DNA from: Taibaiella sp047605615
GTDB taxonomy: Bacteria; Bacteroidota; Bacteroidia; Chitinophagales; Chitinophagaceae
NCBI GenBank assembly: GCA_047605615.1
Contig: JASGFI010000037.1
Coordinates: 1 to 21,804 of the forward strand
DNA: 21,804 nucleotides
Reading direction: 5' to 3'
This document shows positions 14,602 to 21,804 of this stretch, piece after piece (within the stretch, counting starts at the first letter, position 1; each line of letters opens with the position of its first letter). Both the position numbers and the translations under genes were made by a program. The notes below the pieces were generated by a model. The model saw only the letters and a list, made by a program, of their open reading frames with translations, had not been told where the DNA came from and searched no databases.

Positions 14602-15312
14602 ATGTCAAAAACCGAAACCAAAGCATCGTTGCTGGTGGTGGAAGACGAGGAAAGCCTTCGCGAAGCCATCAAGCTCAACATGGAACTGGAAGGCTACGAA
14701 GTAACCGCCGTGGACAATGGCGCCGCCGTGCTGAAAGCCGTAAAAAGCGAATACTTCGACCTGATAATACTGGACATCATGCTGCCCGAAATGGACGGCA
14801 TCACCGTGTGCGAGAACATAAGGATGCAGAACAACGAGGTGCCCATACTGTTCCTGTCTGCGCGCAACAGCGGTGCCGACCGCATAGAAGGACTCAAGAA
14901 AGGCGGAGACGACTATATGACCAAACCCTTCAACCTGGAAGAGCTGATACTGCGCGTGGAAAAATTGGTCACTAAAAACAAGAAGCTCAGGGAACGCAAC
15001 GCCGCCCCGGACTTATACGCCTTCGGTAAATGCAAAATAGATTTTTCGGCACAATCGGCCAAGGACAAAGACGGCAAGTCGGTGGAACTGAGCAAGAAGG
15101 AAATGGCACTGTTGAAGCTGTTGATAGAACATAAGAACGAAGTGGTATCGCGCGAGCATATATTGCAGGTAGTGTGGGGCTACAATGTTTACCCCACTAC
15201 CCGCACCATCGACAATTTCATCCTGAATTTCAGGAAATATTTCGAGAAAGATTCGCGCAACCCCAGGCATTTCCATTCGGTGCGCGGCGTGGGCTACAAA
15301 TTCACCGAATAA
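14602..15312 (+). CDS. OmpR/PhoB-family response regulator
   Basis: A two-component transcription factor of 236 residues. The receiver domain (about 8-122) starts SLLVVEDEESLREAI with acidic residues Glu14/Asp15. The phospho-acceptor is Asp58 in LIILDIMLPEMDG, the switch Ser86 lies in FLSARN, and Lys108 lies in TKPFNLEEL. The C-terminal winged helix (about 135-235) has ELSKKEMALLKLL, VVSREHILQVVWG, TRTIDNFILNFRKYFE and HFHSVRGVGYKF, all diagnostic of OmpR/PhoB DNA-binding domains. The frame is open upstream to a TTG at 14518, but those residues are unlike the family and a -7 element lies inside them, so ATG 14602 is chosen. No histidine kinase gene is adjacent; its partner is elsewhere. Confidence 0.95.
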   Translation: MSKTETKASLLVVEDEESLREAIKLNMELEGYEVTAVDNGAAVLKAVKSEYFDLIILDIMLPEMDGITVCENIRMQNNEVPILFLSARNSGADRIEGLKKGGDDYMTKPFNLEELILRVEKLVTKNKKLRERNAAPDLYAFGKCKIDFSAQSAKDKDGKSVELSKKEMALLKLLIEHKNEVVSREHILQVVWGYNVYPTTRTIDNFILNFRKYFEKDSRNPRHFHSVRGVGYKFTE

Positions 15313-15397
15313 AAGCCTGTTCCAGGATTTGTTTGATTCGTTTTTACCCGAAAATGGCGCATGGGCAAGCCCAAAAATAAAATTAAAGCAGGCTCAA

Positions 15398-15427
15398 TTT
15401 GAAAATCTGAAAAGGGTTTTATATTTT
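15398..15427 (+). promoter_or_regulatory. Promoter candidate for the small lipoprotein gene
   Basis: TTTG (15398-15401), an 18-nt spacer, then TATATTTT (15420-15427), one mismatch from TAnnTTTG. It ends 20 bp before the ATG at 15448. Confidence 0.45.
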
Positions 15428-15447
15428 TAACCGTTCAAAATGTTGAA

Positions 15448-15756
15448 ATGATTAAGAAATATACGCTTGTTGTTGCCTGCGCCCTACTGGCCGCCACTGC
15501 TTGCAACAAAGACAAAGACATGGTGAACGCCACCGTGGTAGATACCGGAGACATTACCAACGAAGGTTGCGGCTACTTGTTGCGCCTGGAAGATTCTGCC
15601 TTGGTGCAGCCCAACTATTTGCCCTCGGCGTACCAACATGCCGGCATAAAAGTCAAGGTAAAATACACCCATACCGGGGTTATAGACACTTGCGATTATA
15701 CGCCCAAGATATTTGACTTGGTATCTATCCAAGATATAAAAAACGACCGCGACTAA
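15448..15756 (+). CDS. Small lipoprotein of unknown function
   Basis: A 102-residue protein with a lipoprotein signal: KK, hydrophobic LVVACALLAA, lipobox ATAC with Cys19, followed by NKDKD. The charged run after the Cys is the kind of sequence that sends Bacteroidota lipoproteins to the cell surface, but the match to known export signals is loose. The mature part has three further Cys or Cys-containing strands (EGCGYLLRL, DTCDYTPKIFDL), with beta-strand character and ILVSI-type ends. It resembles small beta-rich lipoproteins common in the phylum; no named family is recognised. It has its own promoter candidate and is convergent with the next gene, with only 7 bp between the stops. Confidence 0.75.
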   Translation: MIKKYTLVVACALLAATACNKDKDMVNATVVDTGDITNEGCGYLLRLEDSALVQPNYLPSAYQHAGIKVKVKYTHTGVIDTCDYTPKIFDLVSIQDIKNDRD

Positions 15757-15763
15757 GGCACGG

Positions 15764-16084
15764 CTACCATGCCAAATCGGCATCGGGTGGCGGGTTTTTA
15801 AATTGCCGCCTCGAAATTATTTTTTCCGATTGCCGTTCGTATATCAGGACGGCAATTTTCTTTGCAATGTCCTGCCCGGTGGCCAAGGCCTGCTTTATTT
15901 TCTTTTCCGAAATATCGAGGCGGTACAGCAGCGAAAACAGTTGGTCGGGGTTGGCGGCTATCAATTGCTCTACCCTTGCTGCAAGGGCGGCTACCAACTT
16001 TTCGGCAGTAACGTATCCGCCCAAATCCACGTCGAACTGTTGTTCCAAGGCGGCTTGCAAGGCTTGGGTGTTGTCCGTCATCAT
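15764..16084 (-). CDS. Small soluble protein of unknown function
   Basis: A 106-residue, mostly helical protein that I cannot place in a named family. The order is an acidic N-terminus (ALEQQFDVDLGG), a helix with YVTAEKLVAALAARVEQLI, then NPDQLFSLLYRLDISEKKIKQAL, IAKKIAVLIYERQSEKIISR, and a Pro/Asp-rich tail ending DADLAW. No signal peptide or membrane segment is seen, so it is cytoplasmic. The segment IDDL/RLDI-SEKKI is reminiscent of small conserved Bacteroidota proteins. Coding is supported by composition, by a perfect -7 element 20 bp upstream, and by a clean convergent arrangement with the lipoprotein gene. The start is one of two adjacent ATG codons. Confidence 0.75.
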   Translation of the reverse strand: MMTDNTQALQAALEQQFDVDLGGYVTAEKLVAALAARVEQLIAANPDQLFSLLYRLDISEKKIKQALATGQDIAKKIAVLIYERQSEKIISRRQFKNPPPDADLAW

Positions 16085-16104
16085 ATTTTGTTCCCTTAAT
16101 GCTC

Positions 16105-16112
16105 CAAAGGTA
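16105..16112 (-). promoter_or_regulatory. -7 element for the small soluble protein gene
   Basis: On the minus strand this reads TACCTTTG, a perfect TAnnTTTG, 20 bp before the ATG at 16084. A GGGCG-GTTT-CGCCC hairpin lies just upstream (16127-16140). The rest of the 245-bp gap to the LolA-like gene is AT-rich and shows nothing else firm. Confidence 0.5.
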
Positions 16113-16329
16113 GTTGTTTTGTGCGTGGGCGGTTTCGCCCGTCGAAGATTGTAGCTTCGTGGCCCTTGATAAAATTATAAGAACCAACGCCTTCCCTCCG
16201 TAACAAAAAGTTATTTACGCAAGCCCTTTAAACTTTTTCGCTGCATTTTGTTCTTTATTGCCGAATTTCGTCGGCCAAAAGTTGAATGGCGCAATTATAA
16301 CGCCGCATTTTTTTAATCAAAACATCCAG

Positions 16330-16974
16330 ATGAAAAAGTTTATCGCATTGCTGTTGGTAGCAGCCACGTTCGTATCTTTCAATGCCGCCGCGCAAGATGC
16401 CAAGGCCAAGGCCATACTCGACAAAGTAAGTGCCAAATTCAAGAGCATGGGTTCGCTGAAAGCCAACTTCAAGCTCGATTTGTTCGATGCCAAAGGCAAG
16501 TCCAAGGGAACCAAGAGCGGCACCTTTTTGATGAAAGGAAACAAGTACAGCGTGGACCTTGGCGGCCAGCAGATAAAGAGCGACGGGAAAAGCGTATGGA
16601 CTTACCTGCCCGCCAACAAAGAGGTACAGGTAACTGCCTACGACCCCAATGCCCAAGCCATTTCGCCCGATAAATTGTTCAGCGGTTCCTACACACGCGA
16701 TTATAAAAGTACCTACGAAGGCGAAAAAAACGTGGCCGGCAAAAAAGTTGACGTGATAGGATTGGTACCGATTACGGCTCGTGCTTTCAAGAAGGTTACT
16801 TTGTATGTGGACAAAGTTAGCACCATGATTACCGGCGGCGTAATGCTCGATAAAAATGGCGGCTCGTATGGTTATACCATTTCCGGCGTAACCCCCAACT
16901 CAAAGGTTTCAGATGCGGAATTTGCCTGGGATGCCAAAAAACACCCCGGCGTAGAAGTTATCGACCTGCGCTAA
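16330..16974 (+). CDS. lolA: LolA-like outer membrane lipoprotein carrier
   Basis: A periplasmic LolA-fold protein of 214 residues that carries lipoproteins, or related lipids, from the inner to the outer membrane. I start at ATG 16330 (MKKFIALLLVAATFVSFNAAAQ), which gives a perfect signal peptide; the upstream open frame (from 16258) adds non-secretory residues. The mature part shows family features: ILDKVSAKFKSMGSLKANFKLD, GTFLMKGNKYSVDL (the LolA F....P-like beta hairpin), SDGKSVWTYLPANKEVQVTAYDP, then DKLFSGSYTRDYKSTYEG. The C-terminus FAWDAKKHPGVEVIDLR is normal for the Bacteroidota members. It ends just before a strong bidirectional terminator. Exact LolA equivalence is not proven; several paralogs usually exist. 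Confidence 0.88.
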   Translation: MKKFIALLLVAATFVSFNAAAQDAKAKAILDKVSAKFKSMGSLKANFKLDLFDAKGKSKGTKSGTFLMKGNKYSVDLGGQQIKSDGKSVWTYLPANKEVQVTAYDPNAQAISPDKLFSGSYTRDYKSTYEGEKNVAGKKVDVIGLVPITARAFKKVTLYVDKVSTMITGGVMLDKNGGSYGYTISGVTPNSKVSDAEFAWDAKKHPGVEVIDLR

Positions 16975-16995
16975 TATGTTTTTGGCGAAAGAAAG

Positions 16996-17027
16996 CCCTG
17001 TCGTGTGCAATACACGGCAGGGTTTTT
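16996..17027. terminator. Bidirectional terminator between lolA and hutI
   Basis: CCCTGTCGTGT (16996-17006) pairs with ACACGGCAGGG (17012-17022), 11 pairs including one G-U, with a 5-nt loop, then TTTTTAATTG. On the minus strand a T-rich tract (CTTTCTTTC) follows. It overlaps the hutI stop codon (17026-17028) and serves the convergent pair. Confidence 0.85.
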
Positions 17028-18258
17028 AATTGTTGACAATAGTTCTTTCTATCCAGTTTTCCCCAAAGCTATAAGGCAGGTAGGCCAATGAACTTACCTC
17101 TTTGGTGATGATGATGTTGGCCAATTTTCCCCGGGCTATGGAACCTGCCTCCTTTGCCAATTCCATGGCTGCCGCGCCGTTTATGGTTTGGGCATTTATG
17201 GCCTCTTCGGGGGTCATTTTCAACTGCGTGCAAGCCAACGAAAGCAATAGGTTCATATTGGCCGATGGGCACGAGCCGGGGTTGAAATCGGATGCAAGGG
17301 CCACGGGCAAGCCCGCATCAATCAATAAACGGGCAGGTTGGTATTGCATGCCCAAAAAGAAAGCCGCACCGGGCAATAGCGTGGGCATGGTATCGCTGTT
17401 CTTCAAAACATCCACCTCTTCCTGCCCCATGCTTTCCAGGTGGTCCACGCTTACGGCACCGTATTGCACGCCTGCCTGCACGCCCCCGGAACGATGCAAT
17501 TGGTTTGCATGTATTTTGGGACGCAAACCGTATTTCAGCCCGGCTTCAAGTAGTGTGCCGGTTTCTGATACGGAGAAAAAACCATTTTCACAAAATACAT
17601 CCATGAAGTCGGCCAGCCCTTCTGCCGCCACTTGTGGCAGCATCTCGTTTATGATAGTGTCTATATAGGCTTGGTGGTTTTCCTTGTATGCCATCGGGTA
17701 GGCGTGGGCGGCCAGGAAACTGGCTTTTATGGGTATGTTGCAGGTTTCCTTCAGCTTCCTGATTACGCGCAGCATTTTCAATTCGCCTTCGAGGCAGAGG
17801 CCGTAGCCGCTTTTGATTTCTATGGCGCCGGTGCCCAGTTCCATTGCATGGTGCAGCCGTGCCAAAGAAAGGTCGAACAATTCGCTTTCGTCCATAGAGT
17901 TGAGCTTGGCAGCCGAGTTGAGTATGCCGCCGCCGCGCGCCGCTATTTCGGCGTAGCTCAGCCCATTTATCCTATCTACGAACTCTTGCTCCCTGGGTGC
18001 GGCAAATACCAAGTGCGTATGGGCATCGCACCAAGCGGGCAATACCAGCTTGCCCGTGGCATCCAGCGTTTCGTCCACCCGAAATTCTTCAAGGCTTGTC
18101 ATCTCTCCAAAATCCGCTATCCTGCCCTTGTCCATAAGCAGCCAGGCATTGTTGATGGACGGAAGCGTATTCATTTCTTTGCCGCAAACCTTCGATTTCA
18201 AAGCATCGTTGTCTTCTGTTTGCAGCAGTGATTTTATATTGGTTATCAGTCGGCGCAT
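17026..18258 (-). CDS. hutI: Imidazolonepropionase
   Basis: Cytoplasmic amidohydrolase, third step of histidine degradation: 4-imidazolone-5-propanoate to N-formimino-L-glutamate. The 410 residues are typical. The metal site motif is LPAWCDAHTHLVFAAPREQEF, with the HTH motif and the usual R.EF; the substrate region follows with GGGILNS, GAIEIKSGYGL and FLAAHAYP (metal or substrate His). Later come KIHANQLHRSGGVQ, SVDHLES and ASDFNPGSCPS, all diagnostic for HutI. No other hut gene (hutH, hutU, hutG, ftcD) lies beside it. The promoter-like TACCTTTG is at 18340-18347. It is convergent with lolA and divergent from the T9SS protein gene. Confidence 0.96.
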   Translation of the reverse strand: MRRLITNIKSLLQTEDNDALKSKVCGKEMNTLPSINNAWLLMDKGRIADFGEMTSLEEFRVDETLDATGKLVLPAWCDAHTHLVFAAPREQEFVDRINGLSYAEIAARGGGILNSAAKLNSMDESELFDLSLARLHHAMELGTGAIEIKSGYGLCLEGELKMLRVIRKLKETCNIPIKASFLAAHAYPMAYKENHQAYIDTIINEMLPQVAAEGLADFMDVFCENGFFSVSETGTLLEAGLKYGLRPKIHANQLHRSGGVQAGVQYGAVSVDHLESMGQEEVDVLKNSDTMPTLLPGAAFFLGMQYQPARLLIDAGLPVALASDFNPGSCPSANMNLLLSLACTQLKMTPEEAINAQTINGAAAMELAKEAGSIARGKLANIIITKEVSSLAYLPYSFGENWIERTIVNN

Positions 18259-18339
18259 CTGTTGGTATCATGAATTGGTTTTCGTTGTTGGAGCATTTCG
18301 GCCAATGCTACAATCGGTATGCTTTTTTTGCATTGCCCG

Positions 18340-18347
18340 CAAAGGTA
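18340..18347 (-). promoter_or_regulatory. -7 element for hutI
   Basis: On the minus strand this reads TACCTTTG, a perfect TAnnTTTG, 82 bp before the hutI ATG, implying a 5' leader of about 75 nt. The rest of the 255-bp divergent gap (18259-18513) is AT-rich; for the plus-strand gene only a weak TTTG-N15-TACTTTTC (18461-18487) is seen. Confidence 0.5.
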
Positions 18348-18513
18348 AACAACCTTTTCTGCCCGTTTCTTTTTGGCAACAGACCCAACCTAATGCAGGG
18401 GGATATATGTCTTGCCGTTCAAATGGGGAATTAGGGAAATGTTAATTATTGCCAACCCATTTTGAATACCCAACTAAATTACTTTTCTTGTAGTGGATTT
18501 AACTGATGTACCT

Positions 18514-21243
18514 ATGATTTTAAGATTGTCAAAAATAATTGCGCTCTTTTGGCTTGTAATGGGCTGCGCAGATGGCTCATACGCGCAATTGTTGCCCGTC
18601 AACCAGCCCGAACAGAATGCCTGCAATGCCTTGTTGCTATGCGGCAATTCGTTCACCTCTCCCTACGCTTACCAAGGCGTTGGCACCGTTACTGACCTGT
18701 CTTCCACCCCATGCGGTAGCGGCGAAGGCAACAGCATGTGGCTGAAATTGGTAGTGAACACTGCGGGGACCATAGTCTTTGTCATATCGCCCACCACCAC
18801 CACGGACGATTATGATTTTGCCGTGTTGGATGCCTCCGGCGGCTGTTCCAGCCTTAGCTCGTCCAATGTGGTGCGCTGCAATTTCAACAACAACTATACG
18901 GGCAGCAATGTCAATGGCCAGATAGGACTCAACAGTACCTCTACCACCAATTTCGTGACAAGCGGTACCACCGGCAGTTCTTATTGCCAACAAATAAATG
19001 CCGCGGCCGGCGACGTATACCTCATCATGATTAATAATTTTGGCACTTACAGCACGGGCAATACCCCTACTTCGGGGTTCACCATTGATTTTTCGGGTTC
19101 TACCGCCATCTTTTACGATACCGTGCCCCCCACTTTCTCTTACCTCACGGCAACCGATACTTGTGCGTGGAAAGACAGCATCACCGTGTACCTGAATACA
19201 CAAGTTAAATGTACTTCCATAACGGCATCGGGCAGCGATTTCCAATTAAGCCCAAGCGGCACCATAGCAAGTGCCACGGGCGTTAGTTGCAGCGGTACCA
19301 ATGGCTATACGCAAAGCATAAAACTCTATTTTGCTTCCTCTTTGTCCCCCGGTACCTATACCCTTAAAGCCACTACGGGAACAGATACGAATACATTGCT
19401 CAACTTGTGCGACATCGCTATGCCTGTTGGCGATTCCATTCAGTTTACCATTGCGCCCAAAGTTGCGTATGAAACGGCAGATTTAAGTTGTACCTCATTA
19501 ACTGTTCATACCGTTGCTCCGTTTTTGTGTAGCAGCCTGGCCACCAATGGTTCCGATTTTGTCATTAGCGGCCCCTCAACCGTAGGGGTGTCGGGGGCTA
19601 CGGCCGTTGGTTGTACCGCAGCAGGATACAGCAATACCATTTTGGTTACTTTGTCGGCTCCCATAACCCAGTCGGGCACTTACGTTTTGGCTTCGCAAAC
19701 AGGTACCGACGGCAATACACTTTTGGACCAATGTGCCGATTCGCAGGCAGTGGGCGATACTATTGCATTTGCCGCCACGGCCAACCCTGTTCTGCAACTT
19801 CCGGACAGCTTGGTTACGTGCAGCAACACGGGCATCGTTCTCCCGCTTACAATCACCAACCCCGAAACCGGCATAAGCTACTATTACAACTGGTCGCCCG
19901 CTTCGGGACTTGACAACGCATCGGCGGCACAACCATTTGCCAACCCATCGGGAGACCAATGGTACACGGTGACAGTGACCGGCGACAACAGCACCATGTG
20001 CTCGGCCAAAGACTCGGTGTATGTGCACAACCTAATGGGCATGAGCATAATAACCAATGATACTACGATATGCGACGGCTCCTCCTTTTTGGTAGATGTA
20101 AACGGCAGCGATGAATATAGTTATATTTGGACACCCGCAACCGGAGTCAGCAATGCGTCTGTCAAGGAGCCTTATATCGGCCCAACGACCAACACGGTTT
20201 ATACCCTTACCGCTTCGTACCCGGGTTGCAACGATACCGCCGACCAAATAACCGTAAGCGTAGAACCCAACCCCACCAATTTAGAGCTTACGGCCGACAG
20301 GATAGCCATGTGTCAATATGATAGCATCGTGTTACATGCGGTGGTCACACCTTACGGTTATAGTTTTAGCTATTCTTGGACACCGACAGGCAGTTTGGAA
20401 TACGCCACAGGCCCCAACAATGTATTCTTTGGCGATACCTCTACCACGGTAAAGGTATTTGTCACGACGCCCATTGGGTGTAGTGCTTCGGACAGTATCA
20501 GGTTAACGGTTTACCCGGGCAACTTCGGTTCGGTATTGGCCAATGATTTGGGCGTATGTCCTTCGGACAGCGTGCAGTTGGAGGCGCAAGGCGGGGCAAG
20601 TTATTTGTGGACACCCGGCTCAGGATTAAGTGACAGCACCATAGCCAACCCGGTTGCCTATCCTTTGGTGGGCACTACTTATAGTGTGCTGATTACCGAC
20701 AGGTATGGTTGCGTAGATACCCAGTTGGTAACGGTAGCCGTATATCCCGGTGCGGTATTGGCAATGCCGGATAGTGTAGTGATACACCACGGCGAACAAT
20801 ATCATATTCAGCCGCAAACCAATGCCCATTATTTCTCTTGGTTCCCGCCTTCCGGGCTGACGGCCGATAACGTGTCCGACCCTTACGCCTATCCCGAGGT
20901 ACGTACCCGGTATTTTGTTACCGCCACCACCGAACCGGGGTGCAGCATAAAAGATTCCATAGATATTTTGGTCGAAAATACCATGATAGATATGCCGAAT
21001 GCTTTCGCCCCCACTGCCGGCTCCTTTAAACCGGTATTGGCAGGTATTGCCTACCTCAAATATTTCAACGTATATAACAGGTGGGGACAAAAAGTATTTT
21101 CTACCACGGACATAAGCAAGGGTTGGGACGGCTCCTTCAAGGGTACCGCTCAGCCGGTAGGGGTATATACTTATACCATAGATGCCGTAACGGACGATGG
21201 GCGGCCTTTCGTGAAAAATGGGAATGTGACCCTTGTCAGATAG
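18514..21243 (+). CDS. Large secreted modular protein with T9SS type B (CHU_C) sorting domain
   Basis: A 909-residue exported cargo of the type IX secretion system, likely surface-attached. I start at ATG 18514 (MILRLSKIIALFWLVMGC..., signal cut near SYAQ-LLPV); a GTG seven codons upstream is possible. An N-terminal Cys-rich beta domain (about 25-205) comes first. Two similar modules of about 105 residues follow (about 209-315 and 316-420, sharing GTDxNTLLxxC and AVGDxIxF). Then come five PKD/Ig-like modules, each with a W(S/T/F)P(A/P)(S/T)G-type motif at about 460, 539, 622, 699 and 776, spaced about 77-83 residues. The C-terminal 80 residues (PNAFAP, FNVYNRWGQKVFST, WDGSFKGTAQPVGVYTY, ending LVR) are the gliding-motility-associated sorting domain. 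The specific binding or adhesive role is unknown. Confidence 0.92.
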   Translation: MILRLSKIIALFWLVMGCADGSYAQLLPVNQPEQNACNALLLCGNSFTSPYAYQGVGTVTDLSSTPCGSGEGNSMWLKLVVNTAGTIVFVISPTTTTDDYDFAVLDASGGCSSLSSSNVVRCNFNNNYTGSNVNGQIGLNSTSTTNFVTSGTTGSSYCQQINAAAGDVYLIMINNFGTYSTGNTPTSGFTIDFSGSTAIFYDTVPPTFSYLTATDTCAWKDSITVYLNTQVKCTSITASGSDFQLSPSGTIASATGVSCSGTNGYTQSIKLYFASSLSPGTYTLKATTGTDTNTLLNLCDIAMPVGDSIQFTIAPKVAYETADLSCTSLTVHTVAPFLCSSLATNGSDFVISGPSTVGVSGATAVGCTAAGYSNTILVTLSAPITQSGTYVLASQTGTDGNTLLDQCADSQAVGDTIAFAATANPVLQLPDSLVTCSNTGIVLPLTITNPETGISYYYNWSPASGLDNASAAQPFANPSGDQWYTVTVTGDNSTMCSAKDSVYVHNLMGMSIITNDTTICDGSSFLVDVNGSDEYSYIWTPATGVSNASVKEPYIGPTTNTVYTLTASYPGCNDTADQITVSVEPNPTNLELTADRIAMCQYDSIVLHAVVTPYGYSFSYSWTPTGSLEYATGPNNVFFGDTSTTVKVFVTTPIGCSASDSIRLTVYPGNFGSVLANDLGVCPSDSVQLEAQGGASYLWTPGSGLSDSTIANPVAYPLVGTTYSVLITDRYGCVDTQLVTVAVYPGAVLAMPDSVVIHHGEQYHIQPQTNAHYFSWFPPSGLTADNVSDPYAYPEVRTRYFVTATTEPGCSIKDSIDILVENTMIDMPNAFAPTAGSFKPVLAGIAYLKYFNVYNRWGQKVFSTTDISKGWDGSFKGTAQPVGVYTYTIDAVTDDGRPFVKNGNVTLVR

Positions 21244-21260
21244 GCAAAAGGAAAATGGCA

Positions 21261-21303
21261 CAAGGCAGCCACAGCAACATGTTGTGGCTGCTTTGTTGTT
21301 CTT
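21261..21303 (+). terminator. Strong terminator after the T9SS protein gene
   Basis: A 15-pair stem (two G-U) with a 5-nt loop, core GCAGCCACA (21265-21273) / TGTGGCTGC (21283-21291), followed by the T-rich TTTGTTGTTCTTT. It starts 18 bp after the stop codon. Confidence 0.88.
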
Positions 21304-21355
21304 TCGCAGTTAAAATTCGTAATCCCCGTAAAACGTTGCCACAACGAGCATCATC

Positions 21356-21586
21356 TTGAGTACTACCACAAATCATATATGCCCCGGATGTGGCCATTCG
21401 TTTTTTTGCAATGCCGGCAATATAGCCTTATGCAACTGCCGCACACTCGCGTTCACGCAGCTTGAACTTTCCTGCCTGAACCAAAAATATGCCACTTGTT
21501 TGTGCAACGAATGTCTGGTCAAGATAAAAGAGCAACTTTCAGATACTCGCGAAATGGCTTCCGGCATTAATGTAAAACAACCATAA
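21356..21586 (+). CDS. Small cysteine-rich CWC-type protein
   Basis: A 76-residue protein with eight Cys: HICPGCGHSFFCNAG, CNCRTLAF, ELSCLNQKYATCLCNECLVKI. The pattern CPxCG..F.C...... .CWC (here CNC in place of CWC), then Y..CLC..CL, fits the cysteine-rich CWC family, a presumed zinc-binding small protein of unknown role. It has no signal peptide or membrane segment. The start is TTG at 21356: a TAA lies in frame nine codons before it and no ATG or GTG is in between, so TTG is the only standard choice. It stands behind the terminator of the T9SS gene, so it should have its own promoter, which I cannot identify. It is followed by the candidate structured RNA. Confidence 0.72.
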   Translation: MSTTTNHICPGCGHSFFCNAGNIALCNCRTLAFTQLELSCLNQKYATCLCNECLVKIKEQLSDTREMASGINVKQP

Positions 21587-21599
21587 GAAACCGACAATG

Positions 21600-21732
21600 C
21601 CATGAATGTACGGGAGCGAACAGATTGCCTCGGAAACAAGGGTATTCAAAGCGGTTTCCACTTGTTAAGACTAGAGTGTAGTCTTGTTGCAGCCATAGGA
21701 AACTCAATAAACGACATTCATGGTTTTTTTTT
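21600..21732 (+). ncRNA. Candidate structured small RNA ending in a T-run
   Basis: CCATGAATGT (21600-21609) and ACATTCATGG (21714-21723) are perfect 10-bp complements, 104 nt apart, and the right arm runs straight into nine T. Inside are a perfect 7-bp hairpin AAGACTA-gagtg-TAGTCTT (21667-21685) and GTTTCC (21654-21659), which can pair with either GGAAAC copy (21632-21637 or 21698-21703). No protein frame covers it convincingly. The layout resembles a closed small RNA with its own terminator; I cannot match it to a known family. From 21733 to 21804 the sequence is AT-rich and nothing firm is seen. Confidence 0.4.
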
Positions 21733-21804
21733 GTTTAATTATATAGGCTATACCTGTTGTGCATTTAGGCTAAGTTGATTTTCAGTTTGTTTAAACTTCT
21801 ATTA

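Noticed and set aside
15314..15394. AGCCTG/CAGGCT inverted repeat after the response regulator
   Set aside because: Six pairs across 69 nt with no T-run is not above chance.
16288..16312. GGCG-CGCC hairpin followed by seven T before lolA, as an attenuator
   Set aside because: The stem has only four pairs and a nine-base loop; too weak to call.
21600..21723. MITE bounded by 10-bp terminal inverted repeats
   Set aside because: No target-site duplication flanks the arms, and the T-run directly after the right arm fits a transcript end better.

Overview
This window reads as chromosomal DNA of a Bacteroidota member, most likely in or near the Chitinophagaceae/Sphingobacteriia. The evidence is a large exported protein with a type IX secretion (T9SS) C-terminal sorting domain, several intergenic matches to the Bacteroidota -7 promoter element TAnnTTTG, few Shine-Dalgarno sequences, lipoproteins of Bacteroidota type, and mid-range GC. 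No rRNA, tRNA, insertion sequence, prophage or CRISPR array was recognised.

Left edge (1-1600): a possible gene tail, then a minus-strand pair made of a two-helix membrane protein of unknown function and a class II purine nucleoside phosphorylase (PNP).

Lipid block (1681-13107): ten consecutive plus-strand genes, nearly all concerned with acyl chains. They are a TetR regulator with a 14-bp palindrome just upstream; a fadN-fadA-fadE beta-oxidation set in the same order and architecture as in Bacillus; a FadL-type outer membrane transporter; an SGNH-hydrolase lipoprotein; a hotdog thioesterase interrupted by one in-frame TAG; a DUF2147 protein; an acyl-CoA-binding protein; and a KAS III-family condensing enzyme. 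The simplest reading is that the SGNH enzyme releases and FadL imports fatty acids, FadE, FadN and FadA degrade them, ACBP buffers acyl-CoA, and the regulator senses acyl-CoA. No acyl-CoA ligase lies in the window. An inverted heptamer repeat sits between fadN and fadA, and a dispersed-type repeat sits before fadE.

Middle (13248-16974): a META-domain lipoprotein (minus), a deoxynucleoside kinase, an orphan OmpR-type response regulator, a small lipoprotein, a small soluble protein (minus) and a LolA-like carrier.

Right part (17026-21804): imidazolonepropionase HutI (minus) without other hut genes, a 909-residue T9SS cargo protein with five WxP modules, a strong terminator, a small CWC zinc-binding-type protein, and a final 218-bp region with a candidate structured RNA. 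Most content is ordinary core and accessory metabolism. The points most worth a second look are the interrupted thioesterase, the heptamer repeat, the 3'-end structured RNA, the Asp at the PNP base-recognition position, and the lipid block with its palindromic operator candidates.
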